From: Lachnospiraceae bacterium
Lineage (GTDB): Bacteria; Bacillota; Clostridia; Lachnospirales; Lachnospiraceae
Reading direction: 5' to 3'
NCBI GenBank assembly: GCA_017405805.1
Contig: JAFQZU010000018.1
Span: 1 to 64,000, forward strand
DNA: 64,000 nt
A model generated the notes under the pieces. It was given only the letters and a program-made list of their open reading frames with translations, was not told the DNA's origin and did no database searches. Positions 1 through 8,344 of this stretch are shown here, in pieces; position 1 is the first letter of the stretch, and every line of letters starts with the position of its first letter. The translations under genes were made by a program, and so were the position numbers.

Positions 1-376
1 GTCATGGGAGTCGGCTTCGTGGTCACAGTGCCCACGGAGAAGCAAACTATGACCACAAGAAGTATGTAGGGCAGGCCGTGGTCATGGGAGTCGAAATCGT
101 GGTCACAGTGCCCACGGAGAAGCAAACTGTGACCACAACAAGTTTGCGGAGCGAGCCGCGGTCACAGAAAGCGCAAAAGTGGTCACAGTGCCCACGGAGA
201 AGCAAACTATGACCACAAGAAGTATGTAGGGCAGGCCGTGGTCATGGGAGTCGAAATCGTGGTCACAGTGCCCACGGAGGAGCAAACTATGACCACAAGA
301 AGTATATAGGGCAGGCCGTGGTCACAGAAAGCGCAAAAGTGGTCACAGTGCCCACGGAGGAGCAAACTATGACCAC
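1..376. repeat. 80-bp tandem repeat array
   Basis: Units begin at 19, 99, 179, 259 and 339 with an exact 80-bp period, and a partial unit precedes position 19. Each unit has a conserved half of about 38 bp beginning GTGGTCACAGTGCCCACGG and ending TGACCAC, so GTGGTCA and TGACCAC form a dyad. The second half occurs in two types, one with GTCATGGGAGTCG and one with GTCACAGAAAGCGC, and the unit at 259 combines parts of both. The period is not a multiple of three, so this is not a coding repeat. The array is cut by the window start and lies just downstream of the XRE gene. Confidence 0.93.
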
Positions 377-390
377 ATTATCTTCATTTA

Positions 391-1383
391 TCAGCGCATC
401 ATCCTCGCTACTGCTTTGACGATGCCATAGGAGACGCCGGCGACAGGCCAGATGATCCAGCTGCGCATCCAGTTCATGGTGATGAAGCTGTATCCGAGAT
501 AGATGGCCGTAACAGTGCCCCAGTAAATGGTGGAGAGGTTCTCATTTCTCTTGTTTTCGTCCTTGAGCTCGCGGGAAAACTCACCCTCCTGCAGAAGCAT
601 TTTATAGCCGTCCCACATGGTGCAGGCGCGAACGATCAGCATAACGCCCACCGCGACCAGGACAAGGAGCAGGGCGGAAGCCGAGTCCATGACAAAATCG
701 CTGTTCTCATTGATGGCTATACCTATAAAAACAGGGATCGCCGAAATCACGCAGAGCACGATTCCGATGATCAGGTCGCGGAGGAAGATCGGGCGGAAGG
801 CTTCCCGCTTTTCTTTTACCATACCGTCGACGCCGTACAGGGTCTCCAGCTGTTCTTTTTCCAAATACTCGAAGCGGCTGTTCTGGACCACCTGGAAGAC
901 AATCAGGGCGACAGCTCCGCCAATCAAAAGAATCAGCACGACCAGACCTATGCCGGCCGCCATATTTTCGGGGATCATGAGATGTCCCGTCTCCTGCGCT
1001 GTAGTGAGGAGAAGGAGTACCACAGGGGAGAGGATGCACATCATGACGGCAAGCGCCAGGTAACCGGAGAAACGCCTGCGCATGGTCAGAAAATCGGCCG
1101 CCTCTTCCATTGTGACGACCCTGGCCTCGGAGATCGTATCTGTGGCAGTATCAGCAGTAGACGCGGGCGAAGGCGTCTCGAGTTCCATCTCGTCTTTTAA
1201 CAGGTAATCGGTCGTCACACCGAAGATATCGGAGAGCTTCAAAATACGATTCATATCCGGAACCGACTGGGCGCTCTCCCATTTGGAAATGGACTGCCGG
1301 CTTACGCCGAGCATTTCTGCAAGTTCTTCCTGGGACCAGCCGTTCTTTTTTCTGAGTTCAATGATCTTATCTGCAAGTATCAT
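391..1383 (-). CDS. XRE-family regulator with C-terminal membrane domain
   Basis: The N-terminus is a Cro/CI-type helix-turn-helix at about residues 3-58, with the motif [21 protein letters not shown]. An acidic, Thr/Ala-rich linker follows, and from about residue 103 there are six hydrophobic segments that should span the membrane. This places a DNA-binding domain on a membrane anchor, a layout common in Clostridia, where the membrane part may sense the envelope or simply tether the regulator; the signal cannot be read here. I chose the ATG at 1383 because GAGGTG lies about 10 bases upstream. An in-frame GTG at 1395 would overlap that site. It is transcribed alone, away from the gene-free element region. 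Confidence 0.85.
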   Translation of the reverse strand: MILADKIIELRKKNGWSQEELAEMLGVSRQSISKWESAQSVPDMNRILKLSDIFGVTTDYLLKDEMELETPSPASTADTATDTISEARVVTMEEAADFLTMRRRFSGYLALAVMMCILSPVVLLLLTTAQETGHLMIPENMAAGIGLVVLILLIGGAVALIVFQVVQNSRFEYLEKEQLETLYGVDGMVKEKREAFRPIFLRDLIIGIVLCVISAIPVFIGIAINENSDFVMDSASALLLVLVAVGVMLIVRACTMWDGYKMLLQEGEFSRELKDENKRNENLSTIYWGTVTAIYLGYSFITMNWMRSWIIWPVAGVSYGIVKAVARMMR

Positions 1384-1554
1384 ATCGTTTGTCACCTCGC
1401 TGTATTGTGCCGTGATCGGGTGCTTGTAAGCGGTAACCGGTTTGCTTTTGTGAGCTCAGAATACATAAAAAACGGGTTGCAGTCCAGAAAGTTGGGTTGA
1501 AAATAGCGCAACTGGCGGTTGCGAAGCCGGATTTTAGATGATTTTTGCAATAAT

Positions 1555-1664
1555 CGGCCTGTCGGGAAGGCACTTAAGTTCATTTGCGAAGTATGCGTAA
1601 GAATATCGCTCGGCCTGTCGGGAAGGCACTTTAGTCCATTCGCGAAGTCTGTGTAAGACTCTCT
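1555..1664. repeat. Tandem duplication of an element flank
   Basis: Two imperfect copies of about 55 bp stand head to tail at 1555-1610 and 1611-1664. Both begin CGGCCTGTCGGGAAGGCACTT and continue through a GCGAAGT-TGCGTAAGA-like stretch. The second copy is the 3' arm of the structured element at 1611-1836, so the first looks like a duplicated flank or the remnant of a lost neighbouring element. Confidence 0.7.
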
Positions 1665-1836
1665 CCCCACTGCGGCGGGGCAAGTCGGGAACTCGCCCGC
1701 CGGCCCGAAGGCCGGCGGGCTCAGACATCCCTCCACTCGGCCGTGCGGGAGCCGCCCGGCTTCGACCCCGCCTCCGTGAGAAGAGAGTCTAATTTCAACT
1801 AACGCTCATTCTCAAAAGTGCCTTCCCGACAAGCCA
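1611..1836 (-). ncRNA. Structured HEARO/omega-RNA-like element, copy A
   Basis: On the minus strand this copy aligns along its length with the elements at 1851-2078 and 29037-29271. It has a basal stem AGACTCTC (1783-1790) with GAGAGTCT (1656-1663), a GGCGGGG/CCCCGCC stem, a hairpin around CCGGGCGGCTCCCGCACGG, the conserved GAGTGGAGGGATGTCTGAG, a long GC hairpin CCCGCCGGCC-TTCG, then GCGAGTTCCCGACTTGCCCC. The core sits between arms at 1611-1645 and 1803-1836 that share GTCGGGAAGGCACTT in inverted orientation. There is no ORF inside. The shape and conserved loops suggest the HEARO family (the RNA of IscB nucleases), but that identity is recalled, not computed. Confidence 0.6.
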
Positions 1837-1850
1837 AGAGGATTAAAATG

Positions 1851-2078
1851 AGCCATATCGGAGAGAAACCGCCTTTGCGCGGATATTTAGTCGAACTTAG
1901 GCCGTTTCCGAACGAAGGGGAGGTCGAGGGCACGCGGCTCCCGCGTGCCGGAGTGGCGGAATGTTTGAGTCGGGCGCGCTTCAGAGCGCCAGACGAGTTT
2001 CCGCCGTGCCTCCCCATAGTGAGGAAAGGGCCTTAGTGAGACTTATGTCCGCGCTTGGCGTTTCTCTCCGATATGGCT
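1851..2078 (+). ncRNA. Structured HEARO/omega-RNA-like element, copy B
   Basis: This is the second copy, divergently oriented from copy A and 14 bp away. Its basal stem is AGGCCGTTTCC (1899-1909) with GGAAAGGGCCT (2023-2033), 10 of 11 paired although several bases differ from copies A and C, so pairing is kept by compensating changes. The inner hairpins are GGGCACGCG-GCTC-CGCGTGCC and GGCGCGC-TTCA-GAGCGCC, followed by the conserved GGCGGAATGTTTGAGT and ACGAGTTTCCGCCGTGCC. Arms at 1852-1883 and 2048-2077 share GCCATATCGGAGAGAAAC in inverted orientation. The region ends next to the TPM gene on the other strand, so the outer arms could also serve as its terminator. Confidence 0.62.
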
Positions 2079-2086
2079 TTTATCAT

Positions 2087-4183
2087 TTAAAAGTTTCTTC
2101 CCGACCCCGAATGCTTCGTCCCCGATGACCCCTTATAGGAGCCTGAGTAGGAGGACCTGCCGCCCGACGAGGAACCGCCGCCCGACGACTTATCTTCCGG
2201 CGGGATGTAGGCGGACGTCTTCCTCATATGAAGGAACTCGTCCCGGACCTTGTTGACCTTGAGGCTGCCGCGGACGAGATAGTCGGCGGCGTCTTTTTTA
2301 ATGGCGGGCGTGTCCATGCGCTCTTCTGCCTTGACCAGGCTGAATATTCCCCAGATGGTCCCTGCGAGCACCGAGAGGATCGCTGCGAAGATCCAGAAGC
2401 CGAAAGAGCGCGGAACGCGGCCTGTTCGGAGCATGTGGTCGGTGTGGTCCATCCACTGTGAGATGCCCTTGTAGTAGGCGCCGGCGTCCAGAAGGCTCTC
2501 GCACCGGTCGAGCAGGCGGGATTCGTTCACGGAGGTGAGTCTGTTTTTGCCGGATCCGGAGGCGGTCATGCAGAGGGACGGGCTGTAGTAAGGCCGCTTG
2601 AAGATCGTGAGCAGGATGCCGTCACGGGCGTCGCCATATCCGTAGCCGTTGTAGGAATAGAAGAGGTCCGAAAAAGCCTGCCGCTCCATGCTGCCGGCGC
2701 TCAGGGCGGTATAGACGACGATGTCGAGATTATATTTCTGCGAGAGCTGGTCTGCCTGTTCGGTGAGGAGGGCTCTCTCCTCCTCCGTCAAAAGCTTCGC
2801 GTCATCCACGATGCGCGGCGCGTCCGGATCGGGGGCGCGTCCTTTGGCGCCGTCTTCGGCGGCAGCAGCTATGGCCCAGTCGGGCGTGTAGGGAGAACCG
2901 GTCAGATATAAGCGTCTGAAGTTTTCGATCCAGTCGGAGACGCCCTCATAGTACTTGCCGTTTATCATATATTCGTAGAGCAGGTCGTCGATCTCGTTGG
3001 CAATCGTCTCCGTGTAGAGGCCCATGGTCTCCGGGCCCGTGCAGCAGGCCCACCAGCCGCGGTCTTCGGGGTCCATGCAGATAAAGAGTATGACGCCCTC
3101 GTATTCATCTCCGATGCCGTAGCCGTTGAAATCATAAAAATCAGCCGCGTAGATCTTTCGCTCCAGACCGTAGGTGGAGATGTCCGTAAAGATGACGATA
3201 TCCTTCGAGAGTTCTTCGCGCAGCTGCGCGAGGCGGGCCTCCATTACGTCTTCCTGATCCGATGTAAAGAGGTCTGCGGTGTCGACGACGCGGGGCGCTG
3301 TCTCGTCGTGATATTTGGGAAAGTCCTCCGGATACACGGGGTACCAGGCGGGCATGGCGGCGCCTTCTCCAACGCGGGCGGACAGGTCGACGCCCTGAGC
3401 CGGGTCGACGCTCTCCGGCAGATCGACACCCTCGACCGGGTCGACGTCCTCCGGCAGATCGACGTCGGCCTGTGCGCCGGCGCCCTCATCGGCTGCTTCC
3501 GCGCCGACGGCTTCACTGGCTGTTCCCGCGCCGGAATTCTTCTCGAGGTGGATGCGGAGGAGACGCGCGGTTGCATACATGGGGCCGAAGAGGCCGTATT
3601 CCTCTTTGTAGGGCAGCGCTGTTTTTTCAATCCACCGCAGTGTATCGGCGGGAACCATGTCCACGGCTGCTCCATAGGCCTCAATGAGGATCTCGTCCGT
3701 GTCGACGTTCCAGACCATCTGGAAGCCGTCCCGGTTTTCGCTCCAGCCAAAACCGCAGTCGTCGTAGTAGCCTCTCGCGAGATCGGAGAGTGTGCCGCCC
3801 TCCAGGTCGTCTGTTTTGACGGCCAGCAGGGAGAGGTCGGCGTGAAAATCCTTCATAAAGGTGATGCAGGTCTCGTCCAGGCTCTCTGTCTGCGCATCGC
3901 TGAGCCCGTTTTCGCCCAGGGTGTCCGAGGCGCGGTAGTAATCCTCCTTCCACTCGCCGGCATAGGCGGTGAGCGGACCGGCCAGGGCTGGCATCAGGTC
4001 GGCGGCCGGGGCTGGCATCAGGTCGGCGGCCGGGCCGGGCAGGGCCGGCATCAGTGCGGTGAGCGGACCGGGCAGGGGCAGGGCTGGCATCAGTACGGAA
4101 GCCGTGCCGGATAAGAGCAGAGACAGGAGCAGAAGGGCTGCCAGGCGGACGAACACGGTTCGTCGATTGGTTTTTTTGAACAT
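2087..4183 (-). CDS. Secreted TPM-domain protein with tandem TPM modules
   Basis: The 698-residue product starts with a signal peptide followed by a Pro/Leu/Met-rich repeat (LMPALPGP-like units, about residues 28-72). Two clear TPM modules begin APRVVDTADLFT (about 295) and APRIVDDAKLLT (about 460), each with the DIVIFT/DIVVYT strand and YNGYGYGD-like loop. A weaker third module lies near residues 95-200. Between them is a repeat of V-D-L/P-E units. A transmembrane helix near 600-625 precedes a Ser/Gly-rich tail, as in the YgcG-like branch of the family. TPM proteins are envelope proteins of poorly known role, some with phosphatase activity. It lies 16 bp downstream of the zinc-ribbon gene and is probably co-transcribed. 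Confidence 0.85.
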   Translation of the reverse strand: MFKKTNRRTVFVRLAALLLLSLLLSGTASVLMPALPLPGPLTALMPALPGPAADLMPAPAADLMPALAGPLTAYAGEWKEDYYRASDTLGENGLSDAQTESLDETCITFMKDFHADLSLLAVKTDDLEGGTLSDLARGYYDDCGFGWSENRDGFQMVWNVDTDEILIEAYGAAVDMVPADTLRWIEKTALPYKEEYGLFGPMYATARLLRIHLEKNSGAGTASEAVGAEAADEGAGAQADVDLPEDVDPVEGVDLPESVDPAQGVDLSARVGEGAAMPAWYPVYPEDFPKYHDETAPRVVDTADLFTSDQEDVMEARLAQLREELSKDIVIFTDISTYGLERKIYAADFYDFNGYGIGDEYEGVILFICMDPEDRGWWACCTGPETMGLYTETIANEIDDLLYEYMINGKYYEGVSDWIENFRRLYLTGSPYTPDWAIAAAAEDGAKGRAPDPDAPRIVDDAKLLTEEERALLTEQADQLSQKYNLDIVVYTALSAGSMERQAFSDLFYSYNGYGYGDARDGILLTIFKRPYYSPSLCMTASGSGKNRLTSVNESRLLDRCESLLDAGAYYKGISQWMDHTDHMLRTGRVPRSFGFWIFAAILSVLAGTIWGIFSLVKAEERMDTPAIKKDAADYLVRGSLKVNKVRDEFLHMRKTSAYIPPEDKSSGGGSSSGGRSSYSGSYKGSSGTKHSGSGRNF

Positions 4184-4199
4184 CCGGATCCCTCCTTTC

Positions 4200-5303
4200 T
4201 CAGAAGCCCATCATGTAAGTGATGATGAAGGCTGCCAGAATGACGGCGCTCACGATGCCGCCGTGGCGCAGAAAGTACCAGGCCTTTGCGGTGGAACTCG
4301 TGGGGAGGTCGCCCACGACTTTCCCGGTCTGCCCGTTTACGGCGAAGTGGTACTTCTTCCTGCCATATTCTATGTCGAACATGTAGACGGGAAACAGGAA
4401 ATACTTGGCCTCCAGATCGCTTTGCAGGCGCTGGGAGCGAGGCGAGGACGAGCTGTAGCCGGCCGTCGCGGCGGCGCTTGTCGCGCTGATCGCGCTGTGA
4501 CGCATGCGGGTCCTGGCGCGATGGGCCATGTCGCTCTGGGGCTGATCGAAGCGGTCGGCCGTAAAGCCGGCCAGATAGCGCATGTCAAAAGTCTTGGCCT
4601 CACCGGTGTGGAAGGGCTCCAGGGAATCCATCAGCCGGTCGCTCATCTTGCTGCCCGCGTCCACGGGAAGACCGTCAAAATCCATCGCCGCCTCCCTGGT
4701 GAGAAGGTAGTAGCTGGTCTCCGTGATCTGGTAGCTTCCGTTCCGGTAGGATCTGCTTTTCGAAGCGTCGAAAAGCAGGGTTCCGGATACGTGCCCGCTG
4801 AAGACCCAGAAGGGGACGTAGACGCCGGTCACCTGCCCCATGTTGGCATGGCTGAAGAAGCCGTGGGGGAGAAGTTTTTTGTCGCTGTAGAATTTGTTTA
4901 CGGCTTCCGGCAGCTCCTCGGAGCGGATCCGGAAGGGGATGACGCCGTCGGGGCGGAGCTTGCCGGATATTTTGTCGGTCAGGACGATGTTGTTGCGGCA
5001 GTAGGGGCAGGTGAGCGCTACCTGTTCGGGCGGCGCAATGACCTCGGCCCCGCAGGAGACGCAGTTGTAGACTGGCAGTGCCTGCGCGCCTTCGTCCGCG
5101 GCCTGTGCGATCAGCTGATCCATGCTGAGGCCGGCGACGTCAAAATCGTCCGTCGACGCCTGATTCGGGGCTGTGCCGGATGGCGTTTTTGCCTCCACAT
5201 CGACCCTCGTGCCACAGCTGTCGCAGACGAGGAACCCCGAAGCGGGGTCAAAGCGCATGGCTGCGCCGCAATTGGGGCACTTCTGCTCTGTGATCTGGCC
5301 CAT
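4200..5303 (-). CDS. Zinc-ribbon membrane protein (TFIIB-type)
   Basis: The protein has two Cys4 zinc ribbons in its first 100 residues, CPNCGAAMRF...CDSCG and CVSCGAEVI...CPYCRNNIV. A long soluble middle part follows, with VYVPFWVFSGHVSGTL, and the C-terminus has a hydrophobic helix (about 340-365). I placed the start at 5303, where an AAGGAGG site sits just upstream; an ORF start at 5357 has no such site. This family often accompanies TPM-domain proteins in Firmicutes, and here it is the first gene of that pair. It may be a membrane-linked folding or assembly factor, but that is not shown by the sequence. Confidence 0.82.
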   Translation of the reverse strand: MGQITEQKCPNCGAAMRFDPASGFLVCDSCGTRVDVEAKTPSGTAPNQASTDDFDVAGLSMDQLIAQAADEGAQALPVYNCVSCGAEVIAPPEQVALTCPYCRNNIVLTDKISGKLRPDGVIPFRIRSEELPEAVNKFYSDKKLLPHGFFSHANMGQVTGVYVPFWVFSGHVSGTLLFDASKSRSYRNGSYQITETSYYLLTREAAMDFDGLPVDAGSKMSDRLMDSLEPFHTGEAKTFDMRYLAGFTADRFDQPQSDMAHRARTRMRHSAISATSAAATAGYSSSSPRSQRLQSDLEAKYFLFPVYMFDIEYGRKKYHFAVNGQTGKVVGDLPTSSTAKAWYFLRHGGIVSAVILAAFIITYMMGF

Positions 5304-5452
5304 GAGAACCTCCTTTCCGGCGGGTGGACAGATGTCTCTCTTATTATTAGTATACAATAAACGGAGGTTTTCACCTATAATAAGAATTAAGCCGGTTCGC
5401 CGGCGTAAATGGGATGACGTTCATATGTATGGAATATACAGGAGGTGTCAGT

Positions 5453-5743
5453 ATGATGAAAAGGGTAGGTCTCTTGGCGGCGGGTATCGCGATCGGTCTT
5501 GTGCTGTCCGCATATCTGATCAGCAAGGAGCAGGAGAATGCGGCGGGCGGAAGCGAAGAGAGGCAGCCGCAGGTCAAGCAGGACGGATTATTTGCCGAGG
5601 TGCACGGCAGCACGGTGAATGTTTACAAGGTGGAGGACGGACATTTCCTGGGGTATACGGAGACCAAGGAGTTTGGCAGTAAAGAAGAGGCCATTGACTG
5701 GGTGACGAAGGAGACCAAGGCAAAGCTGCTGATCACGGAGTAA
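5453..5743 (+). CDS. Small membrane-anchored protein
   Basis: This 96-residue product has one N-terminal hydrophobic helix (VGLLAAGIAIGLVLSAYLI) and a short polar tail with the pattern VHGSTVNVYKVEDGHFLGYTETKEF, which could form a small beta-rich fold outside the membrane. The start at 5453 has GGAGGTG seven bases upstream. It is divergent from the zinc-ribbon gene. I do not recognise the family. Confidence 0.7.
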   Translation: MMKRVGLLAAGIAIGLVLSAYLISKEQENAAGGSEERQPQVKQDGLFAEVHGSTVNVYKVEDGHFLGYTETKEFGSKEEAIDWVTKETKAKLLITE

Positions 5744-5770
5744 GCTGCCGGGCTGACCCGGATAAATCGT

Positions 5771-5820
5771 TTGACTGCATTCCACCAGTATGCTACACTG
5801 GTTCCGTGCATAAGCACGGA
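5771..5820 (+). promoter_or_regulatory. Promoter and dyad operator of first LacI gene
   Basis: TTGACT at 5771-5776 and TACACT at 5794-5799 are 17 bases apart. Directly downstream, TCCGTGC-ATAA-GCACGGA (5803-5820) is a perfect 7-bp dyad over the expected transcription start. Its centre recurs upstream of the second LacI gene, so it is a candidate operator. Confidence 0.7.
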
Positions 5821-5831
5821 GAGGTACAGTC

Positions 5832-6881
5832 ATGGCAAAGCGTATCACGATCGAAATGGTTGCCCAAAAAGCCGGTGTCTCGCGCGGTACGGTCGACCGT
5901 GTGATCAATCAAAGGCCTCATGTCCGCAAGGATCAGTATGACAAAGTCATGGAGGCGATAAGAGAACTTGGCTATATTCCTAAGAAGAGACAGGCGCAGG
6001 CATTGGGGATCGCTATAACTGAAAAGCCGGTCTGCCGTCTTGGTGTGGTCATGCCGACCCGCAATCCTTATTACATGAATGAGGTGAAGCAGGGGATTCA
6101 TGATGCGCAGGCACAGCTTGTGGATTATGGCGTGGAGATCATCACGGAGCAGATTTCCGCATCGCCTTACCCCGAGGAAATCGCGGAGCTGATGGAGCGG
6201 ATCATCGCGCGCGGAGCGGATGGAATGGCTATATGCGCCATGGACTGCGAGCAGGCCGCGAAGAAGATAGATCATCTGCAGGAACAGGGGGTTCCCGTTA
6301 TTACATTTGACTCGGATATACGAAGCGGCAGGATGCTTTTTTACGGGAATGATTCCTCAAAGACCGGGCGCGTGGCAGGTCAGCTGATGGCGAAATATGT
6401 GAAGCCTGACAGGCATATCATCGTCGGTGTGGGAAATAAAGAGATTCCCGGGCATATGTCCCGGGCCGACGCATTCATCGATACAATGAAAGCCGCCGGG
6501 TTTCCGGACCGGAACTTAATTCTCATTGAAACCTACGATGATTATACGCTGACCTATAAAAAAGTCCGGGAGGCACTGCTTGCTGACGGGGATATCGCGG
6601 GGATCTACATGGCGAGCCACAATCTGACAGGATGTATGGATGCGGTGCGCAGCACGGGGAAAGAAACTTCTCCGATCGTGATCTACACGGATATGAACGA
6701 GCGTGTGTACAGGTATCTCAAGAGCGGTGAACTGGCCTTTTGCGTTACGCCCAACATCTATATGATGGTATACAGGACACTGATCATTTTAAAAGAGTAC
6801 CTGATCGACCACAAAGTACCGCCGGCCAGAGAGATATTCACAGATATTCAGATTGTCTGCAAAGAGAATGCTGATGTTTAA
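5832..6881 (+). CDS. LacI-family transcriptional regulator (first paralogue)
   Basis: The N-terminus is a LacI-type HTH and hinge helix (residues 4-58, VAQKAGVSRGTVDRVINQRP). The remainder is a periplasmic-binding-protein fold of the Peripla_BP_4 type with LGVVMPTRNPYY, DGMAICAMD and VPVITFDSD, which binds a sugar-like effector. It is followed by a closely related paralogue and then an Mgl-type sugar transporter, so it most likely controls this island. A perfect dyad at its own promoter suggests autoregulation. The effector is unknown. Confidence 0.9.
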   Translation: MAKRITIEMVAQKAGVSRGTVDRVINQRPHVRKDQYDKVMEAIRELGYIPKKRQAQALGIAITEKPVCRLGVVMPTRNPYYMNEVKQGIHDAQAQLVDYGVEIITEQISASPYPEEIAELMERIIARGADGMAICAMDCEQAAKKIDHLQEQGVPVITFDSDIRSGRMLFYGNDSSKTGRVAGQLMAKYVKPDRHIIVGVGNKEIPGHMSRADAFIDTMKAAGFPDRNLILIETYDDYTLTYKKVREALLADGDIAGIYMASHNLTGCMDAVRSTGKETSPIVIYTDMNERVYRYLKSGELAFCVTPNIYMMVYRTLIILKEYLIDHKVPPAREIFTDIQIVCKENADV

Positions 6882-6910
6882 AAGCACGTAAATAATGAGT
6901 GGTTTGTGTC

Positions 6911-6953
6911 AAAACCGTGTGATTTCATCAGAAATGGCCCGGTTTTCTTTTTT
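6911..6953 (+). terminator. Intrinsic terminator after first LacI gene
   Basis: AAAACCG (6911-6917) pairs with CGGTTTT (6940-6946), and a CTTTTTT run follows. The loop is long at 22 bases. Confidence 0.6.
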
Positions 6954-6975
6954 GCCACTTTTTATTCTCCGGAAG

Positions 6976-7024
6976 TTGACGTGCTGATGAGAAAATGTTA
7001 TAAAAAAATTGTGCGTAATAGCAC
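6976..7024 (+). promoter_or_regulatory. Promoter and dyad operator of second LacI gene
   Basis: TTGACG at 6976-6981 and TATAAA at 6999-7004 are 17 bases apart. GTGCGTAATAGCAC at 7011-7024 follows at the expected start site and is continued by GG, giving the same GTGC-TAA-GCACGG core as the site at 5803-5820. About 120 bases of leader lie between this and the gene. Confidence 0.68.
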
Positions 7025-7143
7025 GGCGCCCAAGATACCACACTCTTTACTTGTAATTATTAGTCCTGGGCAGGGATGAGAGCTTCCGGCAGACGGCGGC
7101 GGCTCGGCGCCGGAGCTCAGCCTCTGCCTGGAAGGAGTACAGC

Positions 7144-8172
7144 ATGGCAAGAGTAACAATCAATATGATTGCGGAACGGGCCGGTGTTTCAAGGGGAACT
7201 GTAGACAGGGTGCTTCACAACCGTCCCGAGGTGGCGCCTGAAGTTCGGGAACACGTACTGGAAGTGGCCAAGCTCATGGGGTATATTACCCCAAACCACG
7301 GACACAAAGATTCCTACGTGATCGGTGTGGTTCTTCCGGGGAACCGCTGGTTTGACGATAATCTGAAAAAAGAATGGATGAGCGGTGTGCAGGATGCCCG
7401 CGAAATTGTTGAGCCTCTCGGGTACCGCGTAGAGGTGGTGGAGTGTGATACGGATATACCGGGGGATATCGTAGAAGCGCTGGAAAATCTCAGAAAACAA
7501 AATCCGGCCGGAATTGCCATGACCGGAATGGACACGGACAACGTCAGGGCCTGCATCGACCGGTTTGAAGAGGACGGCGTTCCGGTCATCACATATAACA
7601 GCGATCTTCCCGGCAGCAAACGCACCTGTTTTATCGGCCCTGATCCTTATAAAAGCGGAAGAGTGGCAGCGAATATGATGTTCCGCCGGATCGGAAAGTC
7701 TGACCGGATACTGGCAGTAGCCGGCAATCTCGACTATTCGGCGCACCATGCAAGAATACGCGGCTTTATCGATGCATGCAAAGAAGCGGGTATATCCGAG
7801 AAACAGATTATTGTAAGAGAGAGTCACAACGAGTATATTCTTACCTACGATATTGTCAGTAAAGCGCTTTCCGAGATTCCGGAATTGAAGGCAGTCTACA
7901 TGGCAAACGAAAATATCGCAGCCTGCGCGGACGCTCTCGGGGATGAGCGGAATTCGCGCGAGATCATGATCGTGGGGAATGATCTCACACTGGTCACGAA
8001 AAAACTCCTGACGGAGGACAAAATCGATTTTATTGTGGAACAGAACGTATACTGGCAGGGCTATCAGCCGATCATTATGCTTAAAAAGCTGATCGATATG
8101 CCGAATTTCCCGGTCTCTGAGATGGCATTTACCAATATCGGCGTCGTCAATGCGGAGAGTATACGGCAGTGA
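7144..8172 (+). CDS. LacI-family transcriptional regulator (second paralogue)
   Basis: The 342-residue protein has the same architecture as its upstream neighbour, with HTH and hinge (IAERAGVSRGTVDRVLHNRP) and a Peripla_BP_4 effector domain (YVIGVVLPGNRWF, PAGIAMTGMD, VPVITYNSD). Recognition-helix residues SRGTVDRV are identical in the two, which fits their shared dyad operator. Its own terminator follows before the transporter genes. Two regulators with the same DNA motif but diverged effector pockets could integrate two ligands; this is inference. Confidence 0.9.
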   Translation: MARVTINMIAERAGVSRGTVDRVLHNRPEVAPEVREHVLEVAKLMGYITPNHGHKDSYVIGVVLPGNRWFDDNLKKEWMSGVQDAREIVEPLGYRVEVVECDTDIPGDIVEALENLRKQNPAGIAMTGMDTDNVRACIDRFEEDGVPVITYNSDLPGSKRTCFIGPDPYKSGRVAANMMFRRIGKSDRILAVAGNLDYSAHHARIRGFIDACKEAGISEKQIIVRESHNEYILTYDIVSKALSEIPELKAVYMANENIAACADALGDERNSREIMIVGNDLTLVTKKLLTEDKIDFIVEQNVYWQGYQPIIMLKKLIDMPNFPVSEMAFTNIGVVNAESIRQ

Positions 8173-8201
8173 ACAGTCATCCGCTTTCATTAATTCGGAA
8201 G

Positions 8202-8229
8202 GACACTTGCACAGGCAGGTGTCTTTTTC
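8202..8229 (+). terminator. Intrinsic terminator after second LacI gene
   Basis: GACACTTGC (8202-8210) and GCAGGTGTC (8215-8223) form a 9-bp stem with one G-U pair and an ACAG loop, followed by TTTTT. Confidence 0.8.
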
Positions 8230-8344
8230 TTTTTGCCAAAAATCGTCCCCCCTTTTCTGAAGATATCCCGTTTTTATATTCTGCCGGTTCTGTAAAAATG
8301 GTATGGATGCAATGGATGTTTTGCTGTCGGGAACGGGGGAAAAC

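Noticed and set aside
1-376. CRISPR array
   Set aside because: The period is 80 bp and regular, but the supposed spacers recur in only two types and a hybrid, and no cas gene is near. It is an ordinary tandem repeat.
1818-2036. Small ORF of 72 codons across copy B
   Set aside because: Similar frames can be read through the other copies, but at shifted frames and without shared protein conservation. The conservation is at the RNA level.
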